The position numbers and the translations under genes are program-made. A stretch of 64,000 nucleotides of DNA, from NCBI RefSeq assembly GCF_030757795.1, contig NZ_JAUQWH010000027.1:1-64000 (forward strand). The letters are read 5' to 3'. Positions 26,224-34,305 of this stretch are shown here, piece after piece. The number at the start of each line of letters is the position of its first letter. The first letter of the stretch is position 1. This stretch comes from Actinoplanes oryzae. Its GTDB lineage: Bacteria > Actinomycetota > Actinomycetes > Mycobacteriales > Micromonosporaceae. The notes below the pieces were generated by a model. That model was not told where the DNA came from. It worked only from the letters and a program-made list of their open reading frames with translations, and searched no databases.

Positions 26224-26982
26224 ATGACCCAGCCCAGCCGGGTAGCGATCGTCACCGGAGCCGCGCGCGGGATCGGGGAGGCGACCGCGCGCAAACTGGC
26301 CGGGGACGGCCTCGCGGTTGCCGTCGTCGACCTCGACGAGGGTGCCTGCGCCAGCACGGTGACGGCGATCCACGACGCGGGGGGCACCGCCCTCGCCGTG
26401 GGCGCCGACGTCTCGGACGCCAAGCAGGTCACCGCCGCCGTCGAGCGGGTGACGGCCGAGCTCGGGGCCCCGACCGTGCTGGTCAACAACGCCGGTGTGC
26501 TCCGCGACAACCTGCTGTTCAAGATGACCGACGACGACTGGGAGACCGTCATGGCGGTCCACCTGCGCGGCGCGTTCCTCTTCAGCCGGGCCGTGCAGAA
26601 GCACATGGTGGACGCCGGCTGGGGGCGCATCGTCAGCCTCTCCAGCACATCCGCGCTGGGCAACCGGGGCCAGGCGAACTACGCGGCGGCGAAGGCCGGG
26701 CTGCAGGGCTTCACCAAGACGCTGGCGATCGAGCTCGGTCGCTTCGGCATCACCGCGAACGCGGTCGCCCCGGGGTTCATCGTGACCGATATGACCGCCG
26801 CGACCGCCGCGCGGGTCGGCGTCGACTTCGCGGATTTCCAGAAGGCGGCGATCGGTCAGATCCCGGTCGGCCGGGCGGGCCGTCCCGAAGACGTGGCGAA
26901 CACCGTATCCTTCCTGGTCAGTGAGGGCGCCGGATTCGTGTCCGGTCAGGTGATCTATGTCGCCGGGGGTCCTCGCGCCTAG
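26224..26982 (+). CDS. fabG: SDR-family 3-oxoacyl-ACP reductase-like enzyme
   Basis: NADP(H)-dependent short-chain dehydrogenase. Motifs: TGAARGIGEA (cofactor), NNAGVL, catalytic Ser in SLSSTSAL, YAAAK carrying Tyr and Lys, and the PGFIVTDM block. 252 aa. The ATG follows GGGAGG; an in-frame GTG upstream is not needed. It stands alone with a terminator and no other fatty-acid gene around it, so it may reduce a substrate other than acyl-ACP. Confidence 0.85.
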   Translation: MTQPSRVAIVTGAARGIGEATARKLAGDGLAVAVVDLDEGACASTVTAIHDAGGTALAVGADVSDAKQVTAAVERVTAELGAPTVLVNNAGVLRDNLLFKMTDDDWETVMAVHLRGAFLFSRAVQKHMVDAGWGRIVSLSSTSALGNRGQANYAAAKAGLQGFTKTLAIELGRFGITANAVAPGFIVTDMTAATAARVGVDFADFQKAAIGQIPVGRAGRPEDVANTVSFLVSEGAGFVSGQVIYVAGGPRA

Positions 26983-26993
26983 TGACTGAAGTT

Positions 26994-27030
26994 GTCCGGG
27001 GTCGCTACACATGAGTAGAGGACCCCGGAC
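26994..27030 (+). terminator. Hairpin terminator after fabG-like gene
   Basis: Perfect 10-bp stem GTCCGGGGTC/GACCCCGGAC with a 17-nt loop, 11 nt after the stop. Confidence 0.7.
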
Positions 27031-27054
27031 GGCGAAAGGGCGGAGAAGCCGACA

Positions 27055-27456
27055 GTGACACGACGGATGACCTCGCGCAGCGTCTCGTTGACCAGCACGT
27101 TCCTGCTGTTGGCCGCCGGTGGCGCGGCCGCGTGCGACAACGGGAATCAATACCAGGACGAGGGCTTCTACTGCGCCGATGCCAACGGCGTCATCGTCGA
27201 CGAGGACTACTGCGACGACGACTACCACGGCGGCGGCGGGGGCGGTGGCTTCTTCATCTGGCACTCCTCGGGCTACCGGTCCGGCTATCCGGTCGGGTCG
27301 CGGCTGCCGGCGGGCGGGTCGAAGTTCGCGTACAACGACGCGGCGGCCCGGCGCTCGTTCGGCCTGCCGTCCACCGGCAAGATCGGCAACGGCACCGTGA
27401 AGACCAGCGTCGTCGGCAAGGGCGGCAGCGGCACCAGCGGAAAGTCGGGCAGCTGA
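27055..27456 (+). CDS. Small exported Cys/Gly-rich protein, YgiB-like partner of the ATP-grasp ligase
   Basis: 133 aa, GTG start. An N-terminal hydrophobic segment ends LLLAAGGAAAC, compatible with a lipobox (Cys about 27). Next come two further Cys in an acidic segment (FYCADANGVIVDEDYCDDDY), a seven-glycine run, an aromatic FFIWHSSGYRSGY block and a basic Gly/Ser/Lys tail. This layout (lipobox, short Cys segment, Gly-rich centre, basic Ser/Gly tail) resembles E. coli YgiB/YjfM (DUF1190), encoded next to YgiC/YjfC. Only one base separates it from the YgiC homologue. It may be the ligase's substrate or partner (inference). Overall sequence similarity is low. Confidence 0.7.
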   Translation: MTRRMTSRSVSLTSTFLLLAAGGAAACDNGNQYQDEGFYCADANGVIVDEDYCDDDYHGGGGGGGFFIWHSSGYRSGYPVGSRLPAGGSKFAYNDAAARRSFGLPSTGKIGNGTVKTSVVGKGGSGTSGKSGS

Positions 27457-27457
27457 C

Positions 27458-28912
27458 ATGCGCCGCGTTCCCTACGGCCCCGTTCGCGAGGGCTGGCAGC
27501 TCACCAACTACAGCCTCGGGCTGACGTACAACGACACCGAACTGCCCGACGGCACGATGCTGTCGTACTGGCAGGAGGGTCCGTACTACGACTTCACCCA
27601 GGCCGAGATCGAGGAACTGGAGACGGCGACCACGACGCTCTACCAGATGTGCCTCGACGCGGGCGACTGGATGGTCAAGCAGTGTCCCCGGCACACCCCG
27701 CAGGGCCGCCGCGACGGCTACTTCACGTCGGTGTGCACGCCCGACGCGTGCTTCCTGACGAAGATCGGCATCCCCGAGTACACGCACGAGCAGATCATCC
27801 GCACCTGGTACGACGGCGACGCCGAGACCTGGACCCACCTGGACAAGGACCCCGACAACCGGGTGCCGCTGCAGACGCCGGACTTCTCGCCGACCGTCTA
27901 CGGCCGCTTCGACCTCTGGTACAACGGCGCCGGCAGCGTGCCCCGGCTGCTCGAGTTCAACGCGCAGACCCCGACGTCACTGGTCGAGGCCGCGGTCATC
28001 CAGTGGCACTGGGCCGACCAGACCAACCTCACCCAGCACCCGTGGCGCCAGTGGAACTCGATCCACGACCGCCTCGTCGGCTGGGAGGCCACCCCGGACG
28101 AGCCCGCCGACCCGGGCGCGTGGCGGCGCAACATCGCCAAGCTGCGCGAGGCCCGGCCCTGGCTCCCGGAGAAACCCAAGATCTTCTTCGCGTACGAGAC
28201 CAGCGAGCCCACCGGCGAGGACCGGATGAACGTGGCCTACCTCATGAGCACCGCCGAGGAGGCCGGCTTCCCGGTCGAGCTGATCGCGATGAGCCAGATC
28301 GGCTGGGACGTCAACGGCGACCGCGTTCTCTTCGTCCCGGCGCCCGGCCAGGAGCACAAGGCCGAGCCCGTCGACGTGATCTTCATGCTCTACCCGTGGG
28401 AATGGTTCTGGAACGAGGAGGGCGGCAAGGCCTTCTTCCGCAACATGGCCGACCCCGCGAAGCGCGGCACGGTCTGGATCGAGCCGCCCTACAAGGCGGC
28501 GCTGCTCGGCAACAAGGCGCTGCTGCCGGTGCTGTGGAACCTCTTCGGCGACGACCCCGAGCGCGGCAAGTACCTGCTGCCGGCCTACTTCGCCGAGTCG
28601 TCCGGGGCGGCGACGCTGACGTCGTACGCGAAGAAGCCGGTCTGGGGTCGCGAGGGCGGGTCGGTCACCCTGATCAAGGACGGGGTCACCCTCACCGCCA
28701 ACCCCAGTGAGTACGGGTCCGACGGGCGCTACGTCGTGCAGGAGCTGTGCGAGCTGCCGTCCTTCGACGGGCTCGAGGGGACGGTCCACCCGGTGATCGG
28801 GTCGTGGCTCATCGACGGCGAGCCGGCCGGGATGGGCATCCGCGAGGGCATCGGGCAGGACGGGCTCGTGACCAAGGACGCCTGCCACTTCCTGCCGCAC
28901 ATCGTCAGCTAG
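27458..28912 (+). CDS. Glutathionylspermidine-synthase-like ATP-grasp ligase (YgiC family)
   Basis: ATP-grasp enzyme of the GspS C-terminal-domain family, expected to form an amide bond using ATP. Blocks shared with E. coli YgiC (recalled): LLEFNAQTPTSL, FMLYPWEWF, GNKALLPVLWNLF, LLPAYFAES, KPVWGREGGSVTL and IGSWLIDGEPAGMGIRE. These carry the expected Mg-ATP Glu/Asn and Lys/Arg. 484 aa, longer than YgiC through inserts near 80-110 and 225-250. No amidase domain, so it is not a bifunctional GspS; actinobacteria are not known to make glutathionylspermidine. It starts one base after the small exported protein and is probably co-translated with it. Confidence 0.9.
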   Translation: MRRVPYGPVREGWQLTNYSLGLTYNDTELPDGTMLSYWQEGPYYDFTQAEIEELETATTTLYQMCLDAGDWMVKQCPRHTPQGRRDGYFTSVCTPDACFLTKIGIPEYTHEQIIRTWYDGDAETWTHLDKDPDNRVPLQTPDFSPTVYGRFDLWYNGAGSVPRLLEFNAQTPTSLVEAAVIQWHWADQTNLTQHPWRQWNSIHDRLVGWEATPDEPADPGAWRRNIAKLREARPWLPEKPKIFFAYETSEPTGEDRMNVAYLMSTAEEAGFPVELIAMSQIGWDVNGDRVLFVPAPGQEHKAEPVDVIFMLYPWEWFWNEEGGKAFFRNMADPAKRGTVWIEPPYKAALLGNKALLPVLWNLFGDDPERGKYLLPAYFAESSGAATLTSYAKKPVWGREGGSVTLIKDGVTLTANPSEYGSDGRYVVQELCELPSFDGLEGTVHPVIGSWLIDGEPAGMGIREGIGQDGLVTKDACHFLPHIVS

Positions 28913-29339
28913 TCGCCGGCCTGTTGCGCCACAGCCACCAGAGGCCGATGAAGGGCAGCACGAGCGGGACGTAGCCGTAGCCGCTGCCGTAGTGCGACCA
29001 GACGGTGTCGTCGGGGAAGGCCACCGCGTCGGCGATGCTCAGCGTGCCCACGACGAGGACGCCGAGCAGCTCGATCGAGCAGCTGACCAGGGCGATGCTC
29101 CGGCCGCGGGTGCCGCCGACCGCCAGGCCGGCCGTGGCGGCGATGTAGACCAGGCCGGCGAAGGCGGAGAGCAGGTAGGCCAGGGGCGCCTCGGAGAAGT
29201 GCGTGGTGATCTGGACCAGGGCGCGGGCGCTCGCCGAGAGGGCGAAGATGCCGTAGACCAGGAGCAGGACGCGGCCGAGGCCGGAGCCGATGGCCGCGTC
29301 CCGGGGGCGGGCCGGGGTGGGGGTGGGCTGCTCAGCCAC
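28905..29339 (-). CDS. Hypothetical four-helix membrane protein
   Basis: 144 aa, GTG start with GGAGG upstream. A Pro-rich N terminus is followed by four hydrophobic segments (about 22-42, 52-75, 80-102, 118-138), ending WWLWRNRP. This resembles a conserved actinobacterial integral membrane protein of unknown function. Its start overlaps the stop of the 29332 gene, and its 3' end overlaps the convergent YgiC-like gene by 8 bp. Confidence 0.75.
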   Translation of the reverse strand: MAEQPTPTPARPRDAAIGSGLGRVLLLVYGIFALSASARALVQITTHFSEAPLAYLLSAFAGLVYIAATAGLAVGGTRGRSIALVSCSIELLGVLVVGTLSIADAVAFPDDTVWSHYGSGYGYVPLVLPFIGLWWLWRNRPATS

Positions 29340-29706
29340 TGGTCACCTCCGCGATCTGCTGCAGGCGCAGCACGAGTACCGGCAGCGTCAGTGCGGCGAC
29401 GCCGAGAATGAGGGTGCCCCAGCGGGTCGGTTCCAGGCGGGCCAGGTAGACGCCGACCGGCGCGAAGGCGATCGTGGTGATGAGATAGCCGACGAAGGTG
29501 GTCGTGTCGCTCGGGCGGTCGCCGGTGATCAGGCCGACGATCGCGACGACGACCAGCACCACGACGAGCAGGCCGAGGCCGAGCATCGCCCACAGATCGG
29601 TGTTGGTCGGGCGCTTGTCCAGGGCACATCGCACGAGGTACCAGACGCCCAGCACCAGGGCCACCACGATCGTCGCGAGCGAGAGCGGGCCGTTCATCAC
29701 CGGCAC
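29332..29706 (-). CDS. Hypothetical four-helix membrane protein
   Basis: 124 aa with four hydrophobic segments and short loops (ALDKRPTNTD between the first two). The start may be the listed one or the ATG three codons later (MNGPLSL). It is first in a two-gene unit with the other small membrane protein, coupled by an 8-bp overlap. No function recognised; the pair may form a complex. Confidence 0.72.
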   Translation of the reverse strand: MPVMNGPLSLATIVVALVLGVWYLVRCALDKRPTNTDLWAMLGLGLLVVVLVVVAIVGLITGDRPSDTTTFVGYLITTIAFAPVGVYLARLEPTRWGTLILGVAALTLPVLVLRLQQIAEVTSG

Positions 29707-29819
29707 AGCGTACTGAGCGGCCGGGGCGTGTTAGCTTTCGCCCGGGTGGATCATCATCCGCACGCCCGGGCGGACCGTCACCTCGCGCCGGGCGAACCAT
29801 GATCGGAAGGCGGGACGCC

Positions 29820-30713
29820 ATGCGGTTCGGACTCTTCGGCACGGGGCCCTGGGCCCATCTGGCGCACGCTCCGGCCCTCGCGGCGCACCAGGACGTGGAA
29901 CTGGTCGGCGTCTGGGGCCGTAACCCGGACAAGGCCGCCGCTCTCGCCCAGGAGCACGGCGCCACCGCCTACTCGGACATCGACGCCCTGATCGCCGACG
30001 TCGACGCCGTGGCCGTCGCGCTGCCGCCCGACATCCAGGCCGACATCGCCCTGCGCGCCGCCCGGGCCGGCAAGCACCTGCTCCTCGACAAGCCGGTGGC
30101 CTTCACCACCGAGGCCACCGACGCCATCGTCGCCGCGTCGGCCGAGCGCGAGGTGGCGAGTGTGGTCTTCTTCACCCGCCGCTTCATGCCGGCCATCCAG
30201 GACTTCCTCGACCGGGTCACCGCGACGGGCGGCTGGCTCGAGGCCCGCGTCGATCACCTCGGCTCGATCTTCCAGGAGGGCAATCCCTTCGGCGAGTCCG
30301 TCTGGCGCAAGGAGAGCGGCGGCCTCTGGGACGTCGGCCCGCACGCGGTCGCCCTCGTCCTGCCCGTCCTCGGCCCGGTCACCCAGGTCACCGCCCTCGC
30401 CGGCGCGCGCGACATGACCCACGTCCTGCTCCGCCACGAGAGCGGCGGCATCACCACCCTGACCCTGACCGTCGACGCCCCGGAAAAACTGGAGCGCGAG
30501 GACGCCTCCTTCCACGGCGAGTCGGGCATCGCCGTGGTCCCCGCCGTCGAGTGGGCACCGGTCGACGCCTTCGCCCGCGCCGTCGACGCCCTCATCACCG
30601 CGGCAGCCGGCGGCCCGGCATCCCCCCTCGACATCCGCTTCGGCGCCCAGGTCGGCCGCATCCTGTCCGCCGCCGCCGAATCCATCGACACCGGCCGCAC
30701 CATCACCCTCTGA
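29820..30713 (+). CDS. Gfo/Idh/MocA-family oxidoreductase
   Basis: NAD(P)-dependent sugar- or inositol-type oxidoreductase. N-terminal Rossmann motif FGLFGTGPWAH; the family EKP motif appears as DKPVAF near residue 95 and a C-terminal alpha/beta domain follows. The ATG at 29820 has GGAAGG at good spacing; an ATG at 29799 would add seven residues. 297 aa, slightly short for the family. No sugar transporter or regulator is adjacent, so the substrate is unknown. Confidence 0.87.
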   Translation: MRFGLFGTGPWAHLAHAPALAAHQDVELVGVWGRNPDKAAALAQEHGATAYSDIDALIADVDAVAVALPPDIQADIALRAARAGKHLLLDKPVAFTTEATDAIVAASAEREVASVVFFTRRFMPAIQDFLDRVTATGGWLEARVDHLGSIFQEGNPFGESVWRKESGGLWDVGPHAVALVLPVLGPVTQVTALAGARDMTHVLLRHESGGITTLTLTVDAPEKLEREDASFHGESGIAVVPAVEWAPVDAFARAVDALITAAAGGPASPLDIRFGAQVGRILSAAAESIDTGRTITL

Positions 30714-30818
30714 CCGCCCCGCCCCGCCCCGCCCGCGCCCCGCGTCCCGCCCTGTCTCGCCCCCCGTCTCGTCCGCGTCCCGTCCCGGCCGGCGTGGGGC
30801 TCCCACCCTGTGTCCCTC

Positions 30819-30892
30819 CTCGCGCGCTGGTCGTCGACCCGTGTTCTGCCTCGCGCGCTGGTCGTCGACCCGTGTTCTGCCTCGCGCGCTGG
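30819..30892. repeat. 31-bp tandem repeat, about 2.4 copies
   Basis: Two identical 31-bp units (30819-30849, 30850-30880) and a partial third between convergent genes. The surrounding spacer from 30714 is CCCGCC-rich low-complexity sequence. Confidence 0.9.
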
Positions 30893-30953
30893 GCGTTACT
30901 CGTCGTCCCGGCTCGCGTGCAGGCCCTGACGCGGGCTCGCCTCTGCGCCGGGG

Positions 30954-32135
30954 TCAGGAGCAGGTCCACAGCGTTGCGCCGTTCGCCTGGCCGCCGAGCA
31001 CGCGGCCGTCGTCGCTGATGGCGCGGACGCTCGCCGGCCGGCCCGGGGCGGTGCCGGGCAGCGTGTGGAGCTTCGTGCCGTCGTAGAGATGTGCCGTTTC
31101 CGTCTGCAAGTCGTCGCCCACGGCCCAGCCGCGGGCGCTGATGGCGGCGAGCCGGTCCATCCCGGCCGGCACGGCGGTCCACCGGCCGGCGGCGACCTCG
31201 TAGCGCAGCCCCATCTGCTTGCCGCCGAGGAAGCCCTCGCCGGCCAGCCAGCCGTCGCCGGCCACGAAGTTCGTCGGGTTGCGCACGGTCGTCCCGTCCA
31301 CGACCGGCGAGGGGACGACCTCTCCGCCCCGGAGGTCGGCATCCCAGCGGTAGAGCAGGTGCTCCCCGCCCCGGCCGACGTCGCCGAGGATCGTGCCGTC
31401 GGAGGAGATCCCCAGCGCGCGGCTCGTCGTGTAGCCGGCGGGCAGCGGCAGGACGGTCGGCTCGGCGTCGATGTCCTTCCAGGCCACGGCTCGCCAGTGA
31501 TCCGCGTCGCCCTGCCAGCCGGCGATCGTGCCCGCGTCGTTGATGCCGAAGGCCTGGGCGCTCTTGGCGGTCGCCTTCAGCATGGTGAGCTTGCCCTCCG
31601 ACCACGCCCAGGCCTGCAGCGTGTCCTCGACCGGCTCGTGCGACCCGACCACGACCCCCGCGGCGTTCACCTCGGCCACGATGGGCTTGCCGTTCGGGAA
31701 GGAGACCCGATCCTGCAGAGCCCTGTCGCGCCAGACTGTCAGGTCGTCGCCCGCGGTGCCCGCGAGCCACCGGCCTGCCGGGTCGACGGCCTCGATCGCC
31801 GCGTCGGGCTCACCGCCGCCCGAGGCGGCCATGGCGACCCGCTCGCACGAGCGGACCCTTGTCAGGGCCGCCGGTGTGCTGCTCGGGGCCGGGTCGGCGG
31901 TCGCGGCCGGGGCGGCGGACCTCGGCGCCGGCGGTCGCAGCGCCGAGAGCGCCACGGGAGTGCCTACGGCCACGGCGGCGGTCACCGCGACGACGCCAAG
32001 AGCAGCCGACGTGCGTCGCCGGCCGCGGCGCCTGCGGCCGTCCAGGACCGCGCGCTCCAGGTCGACGCCGGACGGCGTCCCCGGCTCGTCGGTGAGCGTG
32101 GTGAGCAGCTGCACCGCCCGCTTCTCGTCGATCAT
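30954..32135 (-). CDS. Membrane-anchored beta-propeller-like protein cotranscribed with a SigE-family sigma factor
   Basis: 393 aa. A cytoplasmic segment of about 45 residues (LLTTLTDEPGTPSG, an Arg-rich stretch) is followed by a single transmembrane helix (about 42-62), a Pro/Ala linker, then an extracytoplasmic domain. That domain has repeated strands such as AFGINDAGTIAGWQG, ALGISSDGTILGD and AISDDGRVLGG, the HAF/IGD-type propeller repeats. The ATG at 32135 has GGGAGGA; an ATG at 32150 overlaps the sigma-factor stop. The layout (cytoplasmic head, membrane span, sensor) and coupling to the sigma gene suggest an anti-sigma role (inference), though no zinc-binding anti-sigma motif is visible. 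Confidence 0.75.
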   Translation of the reverse strand: MIDEKRAVQLLTTLTDEPGTPSGVDLERAVLDGRRRRGRRRTSAALGVVAVTAAVAVGTPVALSALRPPAPRSAAPAATADPAPSSTPAALTRVRSCERVAMAASGGGEPDAAIEAVDPAGRWLAGTAGDDLTVWRDRALQDRVSFPNGKPIVAEVNAAGVVVGSHEPVEDTLQAWAWSEGKLTMLKATAKSAQAFGINDAGTIAGWQGDADHWRAVAWKDIDAEPTVLPLPAGYTTSRALGISSDGTILGDVGRGGEHLLYRWDADLRGGEVVPSPVVDGTTVRNPTNFVAGDGWLAGEGFLGGKQMGLRYEVAAGRWTAVPAGMDRLAAISARGWAVGDDLQTETAHLYDGTKLHTLPGTAPGRPASVRAISDDGRVLGGQANGATLWTCS

Positions 32136-32146
32136 GTCTTCCTCCC

Positions 32147-32668
32147 TCATCGCGCGCGGCCCAGCTCGTGGCCGGCCGGGTGGCTGCCGTTGTCGTCGTG
32201 GTGGGCCAGGATGCGGCGCAGCGCGGTGAGGCCGTGCGCGGTCTGGCTCTTGACCGTGCCCTCGCTGCATCCCAGCAGGGCTGCCGTCTCGGCGACCGGC
32301 AGATCGTTCAGGTAGCGCAGCACCAGCACCGCGCGCTGCCGTGGCGGCACCTGCGCGAGGGCCGAGCGCACGAAATCGCGCTCCTCCACGGCCGGCTCCG
32401 GCGCCGCGACCCGGTCGGGTGTCGTGCCGAGCAGCACCTTCCACCAGCCCCGCCGCCGCGAGTCGAGGAAGGTGCGGATGAGCATCCTGTTCACGTACGC
32501 GTCGATGCTCTCCACGGATCGGATGCGCGCCCACCGCACGTAGACCTTGGTCACGGTCTCCTGCACCAGGTCGTCCGCCTCGTGCGCGTCCCCGCTGAGC
32601 TGGTGGGCCAGCCTGCGCAGCGCGGGCACCCGGGCCCGCACATAGGTGAGGTACTCCTCGTCCGCCAT
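32147..32668 (-). CDS. SigE-family ECF sigma factor
   Basis: RNA polymerase sigma factor with region 2 (LAHQLSGDAHEADDLVQETVTKVYVRW) and region 4 (RAVLVLRYLNDLPVAETAALLGCSEGTVKSQ). 173 aa, typical for the actinobacterial SigE-70 family. The ATG follows GGAGGGCGG. It is translationally coupled to the membrane propeller protein and divergent from sigK, with two DnaA boxes in the shared spacer. Confidence 0.92.
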   Translation of the reverse strand: MADEEYLTYVRARVPALRRLAHQLSGDAHEADDLVQETVTKVYVRWARIRSVESIDAYVNRMLIRTFLDSRRRGWWKVLLGTTPDRVAAPEPAVEERDFVRSALAQVPPRQRAVLVLRYLNDLPVAETAALLGCSEGTVKSQTAHGLTALRRILAHHDDNGSHPAGHELGRAR

Positions 32669-32753
32669 CGGCCGCCCTCCGTTGTCTGTCCGCCCTGTAA
32701 ACGCCGTCCGCTCGGATGTCGGTTGTACGCGCCGCCGATGAACTGATCGGAAG

Positions 32754-32780
32754 TTGTCCACAGGCTGCCGGTTATCCACA
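32754..32780 (+). promoter_or_regulatory. Two DnaA boxes between divergent sigma-factor genes
   Basis: TTGTCCACA at 32754-32762 and TTATCCACA at 32772-32780, same strand, 18 bp start-to-start. These are the actinobacterial and the classical DnaA-box consensus. They end 8 nt before the SigK-like -35 element. No dnaA or dnaN gene is nearby. Confidence 0.7.
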
Positions 32781-32788
32781 GGCCGGAC

Positions 32789-32815
32789 CCATCCGCGTGG
32801 CCCCGGGCGCCGAAT
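32789..32815 (+). promoter_or_regulatory. SigK-type promoter of sigK
   Basis: CCATCC (32789-32794), 15-nt spacer, CCGAAT (32810-32815), followed by C. This agrees with the mycobacterial SigK hexamers as I recall them (CCATCC and CCGAAT). It indicates autoregulation of the sigK operon. Confidence 0.65.
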
Positions 32816-32874
32816 CCGCGTTGAATGCCGGGTGACCCACCCACCGACGATGACCAGCAGCGAGAGGCGGACCC

Positions 32875-33483
32875 ATGACGGAGCACGGCGCGGCGCGGCG
32901 CCCGGACCATTTGTCCGCGGTGCCCGCACCACCGGTGGATGTGGGCGACCTGCTCCGCGCGGTGGCCCGCGGCGACGAGCAGGCCTTCACCCGGCTCTAC
33001 GACCTCGTGGCCCCGCGGGTCTACGGGCTGATCCGGCGCGTGCTGCGCGATCCCGCCCAGGCGGAGGAGGTCGCGCAGGAGGTGCTCGTCGAGGTGTGGC
33101 GCACCGCGGCCCGGTTCGACGCTGCCAAGGGCTCGGCGACTTCCTGGGTGTTCACGATCGCGCACCGCCGCGCGGTCGACCGGGTCCGCTCCGAGCAGGC
33201 CTCGGCCGACCGCACGATGAAGGCCGGCGCCGCGGCGGTGGACACGCCTTACGACGAGGTCGCCGACGAGGTGTCGGGGCGGCTGGAGCGCCAGCAGGTC
33301 CGGCACTGCCTCGACGACCTGACCGAGCTGCAGCGGCAGGCCGTGACGCTCGCTTATTACCAGGGCCACTCGTACCGGGAAGTGGCCGACCTGCTCGGCA
33401 CGCCGTTGCCGACGGTCAAGACCCGGATGCGCGACGGCCTGATCCGCCTGCGTGACTGCCTGGGTGTGGAGGTGCCCGCATGA
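32875..33483 (+). CDS. sigK: ECF sigma factor SigK
   Basis: Extracytoplasmic-function sigma factor. Region 2: DEQAFTRLYDLVAPRVYGLI, then EEVAQEVLVEVWR; region 4: LAYYQGHSYREVADLLGTPLPTVKTRMRDG. 202 aa. It is followed by an overlapping RskA-like anti-sigma gene (ATGA), then a fasciclin lipoprotein and a molybdopterin oxidoreductase. In M. tuberculosis, SigK controls the fasciclin antigens MPT70/MPT83, so the neighbours match a SigK regulon. A SigK-like promoter precedes the gene. Confidence 0.93.
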   Translation: MTEHGAARRPDHLSAVPAPPVDVGDLLRAVARGDEQAFTRLYDLVAPRVYGLIRRVLRDPAQAEEVAQEVLVEVWRTAARFDAAKGSATSWVFTIAHRRAVDRVRSEQASADRTMKAGAAAVDTPYDEVADEVSGRLERQQVRHCLDDLTELQRQAVTLAYYQGHSYREVADLLGTPLPTVKTRMRDGLIRLRDCLGVEVPA

Positions 33484-34238
33484 CCTCGAACGATGTGCAC
33501 TCGCTCGTCGGTGCTTACGTGCTCGATGCCGTGGACGAGGAGGACCGGGCGGCCTTCGAGCAGCATGTGGCCGGCTGCTCGGCCTGCCAGGTGGAGCTGG
33601 CCGAGCTGCGGGAGACCGCGAGCCGGATGGCCGACAGCACGTGGTCGATCCCGCCGCCGCGGCTGCGGGCCGAGGTCATGGGGGCGATCAAGCGCACGAG
33701 GCAGTTGCCGCCGGCCGACGGCGGGCGCCCCGACTCCCGGGTCGTCGGCCTTCGTCCGGCCTCGCGGCTACGGCGCTGGCCCGTGGCGGCGGCAGCGGCA
33801 GTGATCCTTTCCGCCGGCACCGGTGTCGGCGTCTGGGCCGTGCAGGAGCAGCGGGTGGACGAGCAGAGCCGGATTGCCGTGGCCGCCGCGCAGCGTGAGG
33901 CGCGCGTGCAGGCGATCCTGTCCGCGTCCGACGTCGTCATGCGGTCGGGAGCCATCCGCGGCGGCGGGACGGTGACCGTCGCGTCGTCGGCCTCGCACAG
34001 TGCCGCGGTGGTGCTGATGGGCGCGGTCACCGCGCCGGCGCGGGACCAGGCCTTCCAGCTGTGGGCCGTGCACGACACGACCATGACCGACGCCGGCGTG
34101 CTGGCGGCCGGGGCCGCGTCCGGGGTGCAGATCGTGGAGGGCCTGCCCGGCAGTGACGCGCTGGGCGTGACCGTCGAGCCGGCCGGTGGGTCGGCCGAGC
34201 CGTCGCTGCCGCCGGTCGCCGAAATTTCTCTGACCTAG
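33480..34238 (+). CDS. rskA: Anti-sigma-K factor RskA
   Basis: Membrane-bound regulator that sequesters SigK. The N-terminal cytoplasmic zinc-finger motif reads EQHVAGCSACQ (HxxxCxxC), then one transmembrane helix (about 97-118) and an extracytoplasmic RskA domain ending with ALGVTVEPAGGSAEPS. 252 aa. Its ATG overlaps the sigK stop, as expected for stoichiometric synthesis. Release would need regulated proteolysis of the membrane segment (known for the family). Confidence 0.92.
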   Translation: MTSNDVHSLVGAYVLDAVDEEDRAAFEQHVAGCSACQVELAELRETASRMADSTWSIPPPRLRAEVMGAIKRTRQLPPADGGRPDSRVVGLRPASRLRRWPVAAAAAVILSAGTGVGVWAVQEQRVDEQSRIAVAAAQREARVQAILSASDVVMRSGAIRGGGTVTVASSASHSAAVVLMGAVTAPARDQAFQLWAVHDTTMTDAGVLAAGAASGVQIVEGLPGSDALGVTVEPAGGSAEPSLPPVAEISLT

Positions 34239-34240
34239 AC

Positions 34241-34267
34241 CAATCCGGGTGGCCATCGGGTGCGAAT
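34241..34267 (+). promoter_or_regulatory. SigK-type promoter of the fasciclin gene
   Basis: CAATCC (34241-34246), 15-nt spacer, GCGAAT (34262-34267) and then C. Spacing is identical to the sigK promoter, with one mismatch in each hexamer. Confidence 0.6.
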
Positions 34268-34305
34268 CAGGAGTGAAGCCACGAACTACTACTGAGGGGT
34301 ACGAA

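Noticed and set aside
32754-32780. Chromosomal replication origin
   Set aside because: Only two DnaA boxes and no dnaA, dnaN or AT-rich unwinding region; treated as regulatory or titration sites.
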